This document shows positions 35,627 through 46,360 of a DNA stretch of 64,000 nt, piece by piece (position 1 is the stretch's first letter; every line of letters begins with the position of its first letter). Source of the DNA: Oxytricha trifallax. Its lineage: Eukaryota; Ciliophora; Spirotrichea; Sporadotrichida; Oxytrichidae. The translations under genes and the position numbers were made by a program. The notes beneath the pieces were generated by a model that saw nothing but the letters and a program-made list of their open reading frames with translations, did no database searches and was not told the origin of the DNA. The DNA is taken from positions 1-64,000 of the forward strand of contig ARYC01001566.1 of assembly GCA_000711775.1 (NCBI GenBank), given 5' to 3'.

Positions 35627-36240
35627 TAACTAAAATTATTTTGCATCCCTAATTGATATTTAAGTTTCCTTTATCTATATTTTTCTTGATGCATTAGTAA
35701 ATATTCTTTTATATTCAACAAAAAGCTATTATATATAGAGTATATTTATATCTATGATTACAAAATTAATAGATTTTTTGATAATTGTTTTCCAATAAGC
35801 AATTGGAATTTCCCCAAGTAAAGATTAAGCATTTCTTTTTTTTTCAAATTACGTTTGCTCCATTTTATTCAGCTTAAAATGCAAATCTCTTAAACCTGTT
35901 GCCTTTTCCTCATTTGACTACACTTCCTCAATGTTTTAGTGTAGGGTGTCTTGGTGGATACTAATTGGGATGCATAGGGATACTGATACATTTTTATTTT
36001 GATTGCTACTCTCGTAGGCTTCTCAACTAATTGAGTTATCATTAAATATTGAATTTCATAGTTCTAAATGGAGCAAGATTTAATGACAAGAGAGACGATG
36101 TTGATTAATGTAAAGGAAGCACTGAAGGTACGAACTTCTATCATTACTACTCTTTTAGACTTTGCGCTTAAACCAACACTGTGCACTTATGAAGTTGCCA
36201 CATCATGCTCCTCTAACTCATAATCAGCTAAAATTTAAAG
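35627..36240 (-). other. coding-like stretch upstream of LINE copy 2
   Basis: From about 36240 to 35868 the minus strand is open for about 125 codons without TGA: LADYELEEHDVATSQVHSVG, SKRVVMIEVRTFSASFT, EKPTRVAIKIKMYQYPYASQ and YTKTLRKCSQMRKRQQ. Another open stretch (about 35860-35640) continues toward the frame found on the far side of the LINE. I do not recognise it. It may be the upstream part of the older (TAG)n-tailed element, or a host gene piece. Confidence 0.4.
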
Positions 36241-36301
36241 ATTTGCCAATAATTAGAAATAGAAATATAGAAGAATTCTTTTTATTGTATATTTAAATAG
36301 T

Positions 36302-38113
36302 TATAATATGATGAATGTAAAATTAAATCAAATTTTTATTTCTAAAGCATTTAGTAAAAAATGGAGATAATGAAACGAAGTAGGGGAGCGCTAGAAACTT
36401 TGAAAAAATTTGCTTAATCTCTTTGAGGCATGTGAAACAAACATCTGGACTGGCCGTAGTGGTGCAAGATGCTTCTCATAGATATTTGAGGAGTTAGCAT
36501 AACTAAATTAGGTCTTTTAGAGAATCATCTTAGCTTTTTAGACAATTGAGAGAGATTAGACATATGCAATCTCAACTTTGGCAATAAGCCTTAATACCCT
36601 TAAAGTCTGCAAGGAGTTTCAATCACAGGTCTTTAGAAATTGGTCCATGACTTGAACCTTTCATCCACTAAAGCTAGACCACATCTTGGTACATCCATGC
36701 AAATTATAGTAAAGTGGGTTTTGTAATTTGAGTGATTTTAATCTTTAAAGCTTTTAAAGATCATTCTTCATCAAAGTAGGCTTTGCAAAATGACTCAGAA
36801 TGGGGGAGAGGCGAGTGATCTTTACCACCTATTTACTACTCTCACAGAGTGCTTAACGCTCTTCCGAGCCTAACACTTTAAGCATCAAATCTATAAATTA
36901 AAATTAATACAAATTAAATTAGAAGAATTACATATTGATAAAGGCAAGTTGAGTAACTTGGAATGGGAACTATCTTGAAATAGTAACACCAGTTACTCAA
37001 CATCTTATTAACGTAAAAATTTATGTTACATATCTAGTTTTTTTCCAATTGATTTTCAATTAATTTGTTTTTCTTCATCCGTCAACCTATAAAAATAATT
37101 AATTAAAAAAAGATTTATCCCATGAGTCCCGAATGGGATACTCACAAATGCACTGCACTGGAAAATCAAAAATTTTACTTTCAAATAATCAATAAACTGT
37201 GGCTTGTTAAAAGTGATTAATATCATTTAATGACAATTCACTAAAAATTTTTATTAACTAAGAAATAAAAAATAAATATAATTATAATATAAGGTTTTAT
37301 TGTAAGTTTAAGTAATTGATAATTATTTAAATATTTAAATTGTAAAAATTATAATATCTAATTATAGAAAAAACATCAAAATTTTTAATAACTATAAATC
37401 ATTACGTTAATAAGATGTTGAGTAACTGGTGTTACTATTTCAAGATAGTTCCCATTCCAAGTTACTCAACTTGCCTTTATCAATATGTAATTCTTCTAAT
37501 TTAATTTGTATTAATTTTAATTTATAGATTTGATGCTTAAAGTGTTAGGCTCGGAAGAGCGTTAAGCACTCTGTGAGAGTAGTAAATAGGTGGTAAAGAT
37601 CACTCGCCTCTCCCCCATTCTGAGTCATTTTGCAAAGCCTACTTTGATGAAGAATGATCTTTAAAAGCTTTAAAGATTAAAATCACTCAAATTACAAAAC
37701 CCACTTTACTATAATTTGCATGGATGTACCAAGATGTGGTCTAGCTTTAGTGGATGAAAGGTTCAAGTCATGGACCAATTTCTAAAGACCTGTGATTGAA
37801 ACTCCTTGCAGACTTTAAGGGTATTAAGGCTTATTGCCAAAGTTGAGATTGCATATGTCTAATCTCTCTCAATTGTCTAAAAAGCTAAGATGATTCTCTA
37901 AAAGACCTAATTTAGTTATGCTAACTCCTCAAATATCTATGAGAAGCATCTTGCACCACTACGGCCAGTCCAGATGTTTGTTTCACATGCCTCAAAGAGA
38001 TTAAGCAAATTTTTCAAAGTTTCTAGCGCTCCCCTACTTCGTTTCATTATCTCCATTTTTTACTAAATGCTTTAGAAATAAAAATTTGATTTAATTTTAC
38101 ATTCATCATTATA
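36302..38113. repeat. long inverted repeat, arms about 720 bp, loop about 380 bp
   Basis: 36302-37022 and 37395-38113 are nearly identical in inverted orientation. The start, GATGAATGTAAAATTAAATC, is mirrored at 38110. The arm has higher GC than the loop. It contains AGGGGAGCGCTAGAAACTTTG, GACTGGCCGTAGTGG and GGGGGAGAGGCGAGTGATC, and ends TAACACCAGTTACTCAACATC. No reading frame stands out. The near identity of the arms implies recent formation or ongoing gene conversion. The family is unknown. Confidence 0.88.
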
Positions 38114-38331
38114 CTCTCTCATAAACTGTTACTCTGTCTCACTGATCTCTAAAATGAAACTTCTGAAAACTCCTTTTTTTTGCGGAGGTACTGACAAGTC
38201 AATTTATAGTAGTTATTTTTTATTCTGCTTATATTGTTAGATACCTGAAGAGGAATAAGGAATTTATTTCTGTAAATGTTTTTACTTTTTACCTAATTGA
38301 AAATAATTATTGTTAATATATGACTTTCAAA
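38114..38331. other. spacer between long inverted repeat and TBE-like element
   Basis: About 220 bases, no gene seen. Confidence 0.5.
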
Positions 38332-38700
38332 AGCGAGAAAAATGTTCTATAGATCTTCCTCGCTTTGGGAATAAAATAATTATTTAAAAAAAATAGAAAA
38401 TTTATATAAATGGTATAATTAAACAAGCAGTAAATTATTTCAAAACAATCTTACATTTTATAAGTTTCTGATAGAAAAAATTTATTTATAATGATCTAAA
38501 TTAACCTAAAAAAATTAAAGAATTACTTTTTATAGAAACATGTAATATGATTTTTAAAGTGACAGAAAAATAATAAATGTAAGATTGTTATTTAATCATT
38601 TACTTAATTTTTTTAAATTCCATTTATCAGTTTACTATAATTATCAAAATATATTTATTATCGAAAATTAATTAATTGATAAACATAATTCAAAGACAAA
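38332..38700 (+). repeat. left terminal repeat of the TBE-like element
   Basis: The outer hairpin (AAAGCGAG...CTCGCTTT) is at 38332-38369. The inner block AATTGATAAACATAATTCAAAGA is at 38671-38694. It is longer than the right repeat, so extra sequence sits between the two matching blocks. Confidence 0.65.
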
Positions 38701-40212
38701 AAATATGGTCTAGTTTAATTTATACATCCTTAAGCGATGGAATATCAGGTAGATCAGTTGAAACATGTTTTAACAGGCATCTCCTGGCAAGTTGAATTTT
38801 TTAGTTTTTATTAAATGTTTTAGACAGTAATCTATTCAGCTATGGTTAGCTACCTCCTGCAAGAATTCAGGTCCTAATATGGCTTCACTTGTAATAACAA
38901 GCACTGGAAAAATATCTTGCTAATAATTGCCCTTTAAAACTTTGGCTCTATTACAAGTATACAGGTAAAGTATCATGGGGAGCATTTCATCGCTGCATAT
39001 TTAATTTTTCATTGTCGAGTACTTAAAGTTAGTAATAAAAACTTAAAGTTTTCCTTTAAAGTTAACTTTTACGTATTCTGGTTTTGAAAGCCACACCTTT
39101 CAAATGTATCTCCTATGTATTATTTATTAACTCTCTTCGATGATAATTAAGAGTGTTTTATTTGAATCTTTCTCCAAGAACATCTCCTTCAGGCTTGTAT
39201 AATAATATCTGTAGCCAAATATAAGTAATCCATCTCAACATAAAGCCCTCTCAAGTTATCATTGAGCTTCGTATTTTAAGATTGTAGCCAAAGTAAAAAC
39301 TTGAATTGCTGGTGAAGTCCACGAACCTTGTTATAGTTATTCTTCAGCGACCTAAGTTTATATACCTTAAAATGGCTTTTCTTTGAGCGTATTTGATTTT
39401 CCTGAACTCTTAGTAAGTTAAGTTATTAAGCTTATGTCAATAAGTTACCAATCTTAAGTGAAATAGTAAACGAAAAACTGCTGACTTCAAGTTTCTCAAA
39501 TAAAGTTTTACTCTGAACTTAAGTTTATGTCTTTGGTTTCGATGCCTAATTTTCCTATGACTAAATTCATTCAGCTTTAGCAACCTTAATTGATCTAGTA
39601 TTTAGCACCATGAATTTAAGACTCTTCTGTTTATAGTTAATTAGCTTCAAATACTATTTTTTAAGCTTCTTCAAGTTCCTATAAATTTACAGGTTCTTGA
39701 TATTAGTTCAGCTTATTTGCGATAATTAGAACAAGTTTACAAGAGAATTATTGCCTGAAGACAAAAGTTGCTCTGCTGAATGCACTTGAAAGTGGTCTTT
39801 ATGTAATAAATAGCATCTATATACTTCGTAAGTTTCTTTGAAAGCCAAACATCTATACTAGCTCCATCTTTCAATTTACTATAGCAACCTTCAGATCTTG
39901 TATGGATTTTTGAGTGCCTTATAAGTTGCTATGGAGTATACACTTGGCTGCAAGTAGGACATAGAGCGAATAATTTCGGTTTGTATTTTAGATAGATACT
40001 TTGATCTCACAGCTCTTCTGCTTTTCCAACCCTTATATAGCTCTTTAATTTCAAGATCTTTCTGGCTAATATAACTAAGCGGGGTTGTTTCAGGAGTTTT
40101 CTTTGAAGTCTAACTTTTTTAAAAAGAAACTAGAACTCACATGTGGCTATGGAACCTTTAAAATGCTAGGATCATCATTAAGTACGCTTATGACTAAAAT
40201 TGAGGTCTTCAT
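38644..40212 (-). pseudogene. 57-kDa-like zinc-finger/kinase-like gene of the TBE-like element
   Basis: A C2H2 finger near 39955-39880 reads CPTCSQVYTPQQLIRHSKIH. Toward the carboxyl end, near 39030-38830, a kinase C-lobe-like stretch reads CSDEMLPMILYLYTCNRA, then NYQQDIFPVLVITSEAI. It is comparable to the WDVWA region of the TBE kinase. TAA/TAG are frequent Gln codons. A possible ATG is at 40210-40212, but the frame changes near 40030 before the finger, so the amino end is uncertain. No HRD or DFG motif was found. Confidence 0.6.
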
Positions 40213-41126
40213 ATTTAGTACTAATAAATTTGATTAAATTTCAAGATTAAAAACACATATTAATTAAATATATAGATTCTCAACTTTTAAAAAATTAGAT
40301 AAAACTTAGGATGATATTTTTTTGTAGTAAAAACTTAGGCGAGATAGATTGAAGAAGAAAACTCTAGTTTGCACAGAAAATCAATTGAACATGGTAAAAG
40401 TAGTAAGAAATGACTAAAAGCAAATATTTTTAAATTTCCGAAAATTTTCATAAAATACCTTATAAAGGCTTCGTTGACATAAACTTAGGTTATAGATTTT
40501 AATAAATTATTAAAACTTCAAATTCTTCAAGGATTCTACCTTATGTTCTAGTAGAAAATACAATTATTTGAGATAAATTATTACTATATAATAGGTTGCC
40601 TGGTTCCTATTGGCTACTTAGACAACTTTTCTATTTAATAATTAATTTGGACCTAATTATAATTAAAATCAGAAAGATTCAAAAACTCTATGAACATAAG
40701 TTTCAGGTCACAGCAAGTCACAAACTAACACTAGTTGGTTAACTATAAACACCTTTAGGGTAGATTCAACACCAAGAGCGATTTATGCTATTATCTAAAA
40801 TTTTCTTGCAAGATATTATTTTTGACAAGTATAGTGGGATATCACTTACAACTCTCAAGTCAAGAAAACAAGTTTAAGATTTTTAAAGGATGTGTTGGGC
40901 TGCAAAAAAGAGCTACTTAAATCCCCCGACATAATTAACGTGAACATGGCCGCATACCCTAAGCTGATAGTAAGCAATGCCTACAACTAGCTTAAAAATG
41001 ATAAAATTCTTGCAATATAATTCAATATATATATATATGAAGGAATAAGTGAGCTCCCAGATAGGAAGTTTTTCTTTGGAGTCATAGGCACCTTAAGGAG
41101 CGAGTTTTTATAAGGCATGGTACATT

Positions 41127-41678
41127 TAGCTAAAATAGATTATTTTTTGTGAATAAATTTTACTAATCAACTTTTTTAATGCTAGATTTTAATATTAAAA
41201 TAAATAAATAAATCTAGGAACTCTACCGAGGATTTTTATGTATAAACCTTTCTTGTGGTTGAGTACCCTAATTATATTAATTTAAAAAAATAAATATACT
41301 CTAATATTGCATTACTTCTTTCAAAAATTTTATTAAATAAAAAAAGTTATATATAATATGATGAGTAATTTAATTATTTAATATAAAAAACTAAAAATCT
41401 ATAAAATTATACTGCACAATTAAGTAATAAAATCTTTGTTAAAATATAAAAATATATTTCATAATAATTTAATAAATTCTTTGTAAGAAGTAATGCAATA
41501 TTAGAGTATATTTATTTTATTTAATTAATATAATTAAGGTACTCTACTGCAAAACAGACTTATGCATAAAAAGTCTCAGTGGAGTACCTAGATTTATATA
41601 TTTATTTTAATATTAAAATCTAGCATTAACAAAGTTGATTTGTATAATTTATTCACAGAAAATAATCTATTTTAGCTA
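41127..41678. mobile_element. foldback MITE inside the TBE-like element (552 bp)
   Basis: The ends TAGCTAAAATAGATTATTTT and CTATTTTAGCTA pair for about 170 bases. ATT stands immediately outside each end (41124-41126, 41679-41681), a 3-bp ANT-type duplication like that of TBEs. It has no coding capacity. It lies within the 22-kDa-like gene, so the insertion postdates that gene. Confidence 0.85.
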
Positions 41679-41790
41679 ATTCTTAACAGTAGCTGAGAAT
41701 GTATCAAGCATTAAGAGGAAGAAAAGTCTGATATTATTGAAATCAATAAAGAGCTGCTAAAACAGTAGGAGACCCTGCCATACTACTTAA

Positions 41791-41820
41791 GTAATATCTA
41801 TTGCTTATACAATATTACAG
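41791..41820 (+). other. 30-base intron in the 22-kDa-like gene
   Basis: GTAATATCTA...ATATTACAG after the codons for P-Y-Y-L. It is at the same place in the protein as the 26-base introns of TBE copies A and B (after P-Y-L-S and P-Y-I-S). Confidence 0.72.
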
Positions 41821-42078
41821 GAAATAAAGGAAAAGCTTTGTCATTGCTGAAATAAAATTCTTAGGGCAGGAAGTAGTAGAAGAAGAGGAAAAGATATGAA
41901 ATATCTTGCAGCTACCAAAAATATATGGAAGAATAGGATCATCAAAACTTTAACAGTTAGACGAGACAAGAAGATGCGATTATGACGATGCTTAGGTCTA
42001 CACCAGCAAAAAGGCTTTAATTTTGAAATTTTATTGAAAACATAAACTTAAGTGTTAACATAATTTTATTAAAATTTA

Positions 42079-43113
42079 ATCAAACTTATGTCAAAAGACT
42101 TTTCATCTTACTTATGTGTCTTCTTTCTGTGCAAATACAGTCCTTCTGATCAATATTTTCCAAGCTTTCGACTTTGATATTTTAATGATCTCTATTCGAC
42201 ATCTTGAAATCTTTCTCTACCATAGTTTTCTTATAGTACCGCTTTACCCTTGAAAAAATTTCCACAATACAGTTGAACCAGGATGAGTATAGAGCATTAT
42301 ATATAAGCTTCCATCCTTGGTCCTATGCAAAATCTTTGAGAAGTTAAGGGTAGAGGCCTCTGAGGTTGTCAAAGAAAATAATTAAATTTAAGTCTTAATA
42401 CTTAAACTTAAGTTGCTCAAATCCTTGTATAATGTCATGTATCAAAAAGAAAAATTTCTTAAGACATAATTTTCAAGTCCACACTCTGCACTCATCATGA
42501 CTAGCGCTTCCATAGTGTCTTACTTCATTCCTTCTTTAAGCATTACTTAATGGTGTATAACCCAGCCCAAGACTTGAAAGTGGTTTGGTATGGTTTAAAG
42601 ATAGTCTAGTCAAGATAGATAATTTTGAACCTCTAATCATACAATTGGACAACTTTCTCATAAGTACCTAATTAATATGCATAAAATTGCTATTACTCGA
42701 GTGGAGTTAACCTTTAAATACTTCTAGCAACTTTAAATTTTATACTATGATCTTGATAAATGGACCTCAAAAATGAAGGACCCAATTTTGACTCTGGATA
42801 GCTTCTATGAAAAGGTTTGGCTCTTTCATTTAAGGATAGGTGGTTCTGCTGGGATAATGCTTGCTTGATACTAAAGCTGCTCCCTAGTAATTTTTTTCTT
42901 CTTTTATCATGATTAAATCCACTTTTAGCTATTTGGATGGAAAGCTAGCACTATTTTCTACCAGTGTATATGCCTATGTTCAAAATTCTTGCTATGCTTT
43001 TAACAGAATTGAATGTGTCTTAGGTTAGCGAAGGAGTCAAAGTATGGAATCTAAGTAATAATATAAGTTGAGTAGTATTTTTCTTAATAGTGTTGATCTT
43101 TAGTGTTTTTCAT
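42079..43113 (-). CDS. DDE transposase of the TBE-like element
   Basis: TGA at 42079-42081; likely start ATG 43111-43113 directly inside the terminal repeat, with one apparent frame change near 43055. From there it is open for about 320 codons. The helix-turn-helix-like part includes FNSVKSIARILNIGIYTGRK. Catalytic blocks: RFKIIYLDQTIFKPYQTTF (first Asp, Asp-Gln instead of Asp-Glu), DNLRGLYPQLLKDFAQ (second Asp), YNALYSSWFNCIVEIFSRVK (Glu). This is the Tc1/mariner/IS630 pattern. Beyond the start region it appears better preserved than the transposases of copies A and B. It converges on the 22-kDa-like gene with a gap of about 50 bases. Confidence 0.78.
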
Positions 43114-43114
43114 T

Positions 43115-43255
43115 TTATCCTTGAATTATGTTTATCAATTAAAAAAATTATTTTTTGATGATAAATAAATTCTGATAAATGAACTATAAATATTTTAATT
43201 ATCATTGAGTTCCCAAAGCGAGAAAAATTTATTAAAAAACTTCCTGCTTTGAGAA
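43115..43255 (-). repeat. right terminal repeat of the TBE-like element
   Basis: Reverse complement holds AATTGATAAACATAATTCAAGGA (43117-43140) and the outer hairpin AAAGCAGGAAG...TTCTCGCTTTGGGAA (43217-43252), matching the left end. Confidence 0.65.
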
Positions 43256-43515
43256 ATGCTAAATATACAACTAATATATTTAAATTCGAGAAAATTTATG
43301 CATATTTTGAAAATAAATCCCTATTTATTAATCAGACTATGAACAAAATCATGTGGATTTATTAAATTATTTCTAAAAGTAAAAATGAAAGATTGCAAAT
43401 AAATGTATGTTCAAAAACTGTAAGATATATCAATGTTGTTTATTAAAATGTTATTATTTAGTTATTAACATATTCAAATGCAATCAATTAATTATAAGTT
43501 AATATATAATAAAAA

Positions 43516-43803
43516 TTGGCAAATCTTTATATTTTAGCCGAATGCACTAGGCGTTGCAGTACGTACACTAATAATATCCACCAGCTGCCCCAAGGGTGGC
43601 AAGTATTGTCGTTGTTGCATGAGATGGCCACACAATTGTGGATTAATACAAAGAAATTGGTACTCTTCGGAAGCATTATGATGATGATGTATGTAAGGGA
43701 AATGATTTCGAAGTATAGTAATTTTATGTTTAAACATTGTTAAATCCTTATATTGTGACACGCAGACGACTTCCCTCCCTGCCAAAAGAGGGGATAGTTG
43801 CAA
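43516..43803 (+). other. isolated GC-richer coding-like island
   Basis: A 290-base patch near 45 percent GC in DNA of about 22 percent GC. The plus strand is open for 75 codons (CSTYTNNIHQLPQGWQVL) and the minus strand for 89 codons from 43803, so strand is undecided. No family is recognised. It could be an MDS of a somatic gene. Confidence 0.35.
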
Positions 43804-44879
43804 TAGAGATGACTTAAGATATCGATGTTTAATTCAGTAAAAAGGATAAGTAGGCTTATGCACTGCTTCACAATTATTAACAGTTAGAAATAAAAATTAA
43901 AGTAATAATAATGTTATAAAAAACATAACTACTAAAATTATTAATTTGGTTGCTTGATAAATTACTAAATAAATCTATATATATATATATATATTTATAA
44001 TAGTCAAATTCAATTATTAAACTGAAAAATAACTAGGTTAAAAATAAATCTTACATAATTATATATCATAATTTATATTTAGATGATATTGAGAAAAATT
44101 TAATATAATATGAATGGTTAAATAAAATATCTTCATACACTGATTATTAAAATGAATGAAAAAAAAATATAAAAAAATAAAAATAAACGAAGATATGGGA
44201 AAGATACTAAAAAACATATTCCAACTGCAAAGATGTTAATGAAAAACAAAAATACAGAGATATTTAAGGTACTAACAAACATCATGTCATCGAATCTTAA
44301 CAAAAACCTTGAGTTAAATATATATTTCTAAAATTGAAGCAAAGATTGATACTTCACAGAATACTCATGTTTTATCTACTCTTTCTGACTCAAATGCTTA
44401 TAACTCAATGCGATCAAATACTGGTTAATTCCCACTCGTTTTCATGTGAATTGGATGTTTTATTATTGAGTGATATCAAACATTTGATTAAAGTTTAGAT
44501 TAGATAAATTCCCTTTTTGAAAATCTCTACATCACCCAAAAATTACTTTTATATCTTTTATTTTGGAATACTTAACAAAAAAGAGTGCATTATTATTGCA
44601 AAATTTTAAATAATTTTTTATAATAAAATTCTTATTTGGATCGAAGCACTCTAGATACGATCACTAATATAATATAACATTTTCTAATTATTTTTTAATT
44701 GTAATTGACTTATACTTTTAATAAACATCACAAGTATAATGATTTTGGTCAAATTGACCTAGCAGAACACTAATATATAATCAATTTGGTTGTATCTTCA
44801 AAATTTACATAGATTTAGTAATTTTGACTCTTAAATCATTATTCTTCATGATACATTAAATCTTATTGAACAAAATTAT
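43804..44879. other. AT-rich spacer
   Basis: No gene seen. A (TA)n run lies near 43976-43995. A weak relative of dispersed repeat D may be near 44490-44540. Confidence 0.5.
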
Positions 44880-45010
44880 CAGGTTTTTGGCAATGATATT
44901 AAGGATCTTGTTACACCAATAACGAGAATCGAGGATTCGACTAAAGTTAACAAAAGATAAATCCTCTTTATAATAACCCATATATCATATTGAGACAACC
45001 TCATCGATAT
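44880..45010 (+). repeat. dispersed repeat D, copy 1
   Basis: Shares GGATTCGACTAAAGTTAACA, AAAGATAAATCCTCTTTATA and the following text with copies near 45420, 46150 and 49370. Confidence 0.55.
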
Positions 45011-45419
45011 TATCTTTATGTGTCACTTGATCGGAGTGATAAAAAATACAATTTTTTCGCCCTCAAGATGTACTTGAAACATGAAGCAAGAGAAATCCAG
45101 GATTTAAATATAACGCTATTGTTAAGGATTGTGAGACTTATCTTGTAATAAGTCAGCTGATATTATAAATCTAAAGCAATAAATGCATAAATGGCACAAT
45201 TATCAGCTGTCCTTGAAGATTACAGGAATAAGACCACCTATTTTCAATTATTTTCATTAATGATATGGTTAAGTTAAATAATACAATTCTTAATGTTATT
45301 CATGACGTGTTCCAACTGCCCATAACTCTTAGAATGCTTATCTTCCCTGTCTCTTTAAGTTAAAAATATAAAATTTGTGACTCTGATAATTAGAATTTTG
45401 TTGCACAATTAAGGGATGT

Positions 45420-46270
45420 CGAGGATTAGACAAGGTTAACAAAAGATAAACCCTTTGCATTAAAATATCTAAATCACCTAGAGACAATATTTAACATTTA
45501 ATTATTGACTATCATATATAACAATATTCGGCTATGAGGTAGTATCCTCCCCCCCCATAATGTATACTTTTCTTTGAATGTGCGAGCAATAGTTTTGGAG
45601 CTATGGCCTCATCAAAGTCACTTTTTATATATAAAAATCATTATAAATTTTACAAAAAATTTCAAATTTTTCACAAAATTTAAATTCTCTAAATTAACAA
45701 TTTTGGCAGTTTTTAACTATATTAACGAATTATATTTAATTTATTATAATTTTAAAAAGTGATTTAAAAATCAATTTAACTTTTATTTAAGATTTTCATA
45801 AAGACTATAAAAGTCCACTTTTTAAAATTATAATAAATTAAATATAATTCGTTAATATAGTTAAAAACTGCCAAAATTGTTAATTTTAGAGAATTTAAAT
45901 TTTGGGAAAAATTTGAAATTTTTTGTAAAATTTATAATGATTTTTATATATAAAAAGTGACTTTGATGAGGCCATAGCTCCAAAACTATTGCTCGCACAT
46001 TCCATGTTCATTTGCTACTATTACTCAGCGTCAAAAACTCTATCAGACTACAAAAAGAAAAGTATACATTATGGGGGGGGAGGATACTACCTCATAGCCC
46101 AATATTCTTATAGAACATAATAATCAACCTTTTTACCTAAATACTTAGAATCTTTTTTAACCATTAAGGGATAACGATGATTCGACTAAAATTTATAAAT
46201 GATAAATCCTCTTTATAAATCTCTAATATAAGACCAATTCTTAACCCAATATTATTGACTTTCAAATAAT
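45420..46270 (+). repeat. dispersed repeat D, copy 2, split by foldback element
   Basis: The left part 45420-45529 (AGGTTAACAAAAGATAAACC ... ATATAA) and the right part from 46108 (TTATAGAACATAATAATCAA) together match the continuous copy at 49370-49560. The foldback element 45530-46099 lies exactly between them. Confidence 0.65.
45530..46099. mobile_element. foldback DNA element with 8-bp target duplication (570 bp)
   Basis: Inverted arms start GGCTATGAGGTAGTATCCTC and run about 240 bases with a central loop near 45765-45815. CAATATTC stands at 45522-45529 and again at 46100-46107. The 8-bp size suggests a hAT-like or similar superfamily mobiliser; the family is not proven. An extra stretch of about 45 bases sits in the right arm (46006-46055). 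Short frames inside are repeats of arm sequence, not genes. Confidence 0.9.
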
Positions 46271-46360
46271 TATAAAAACAAAGCCAAATTAATTTTTAGC
46301 TGTATGAGAAGTTTGAGATATGGTCAAAATATTTTTCTATTCTCCATTTTAAATATATGA

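Larger units (their letters stand above)
40640..42026 (+). pseudogene. 22-kDa-like gene of the TBE-like element, interrupted by a MITE
   Basis: Upstream part: TSLRFLKDVLGCKKELLKS, then YPKLIVSNAYNQLKNDK and ELPDRKFFFGVIGTLRSEFL. It aligns block by block with the TBE 22-kDa protein (TKISFLKAI, YPEISVTNLYDD, KLPERSFFFGVLGTL). The MITE at 41127-41678 splits it. Beyond the MITE it continues with IIEINKELLKQQETLPYYL, an intron at 41791-41820, then a Lys/Arg-rich end to TGA at 42024-42026. There is one frame change near 41730. Start not determined. Before the MITE the gene looks well preserved. Confidence 0.72.
38332..43255. mobile_element. TBE-like transposon without telomeric ends (about 4.9 kb)
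   Basis: It carries the TBE gene set in TBE order and orientation: zinc-finger/kinase-like on minus, 22-kDa-like on plus, DDE transposase on minus. Instead of C4A4 repeats, each end has a hairpin-forming repeat with AAAGCGAGAAAAAT...CTTCCTCGCTTTGGGAA on the left and its counterpart at 43217-43252. A second matching block, AATTGATAAACATAATTCAA, borders the genes at 38671 and 43120. A MITE of 552 bp interrupts its 22-kDa gene. Protein similarity to the TBEs of this window is moderate, so it is a distinct family. Confidence 0.8.

Noticed and set aside
45574-45762. 62-codon frame in the foldback element
   Set aside because: It follows AT-rich arm sequence and is not conserved in the opposite arm as protein.
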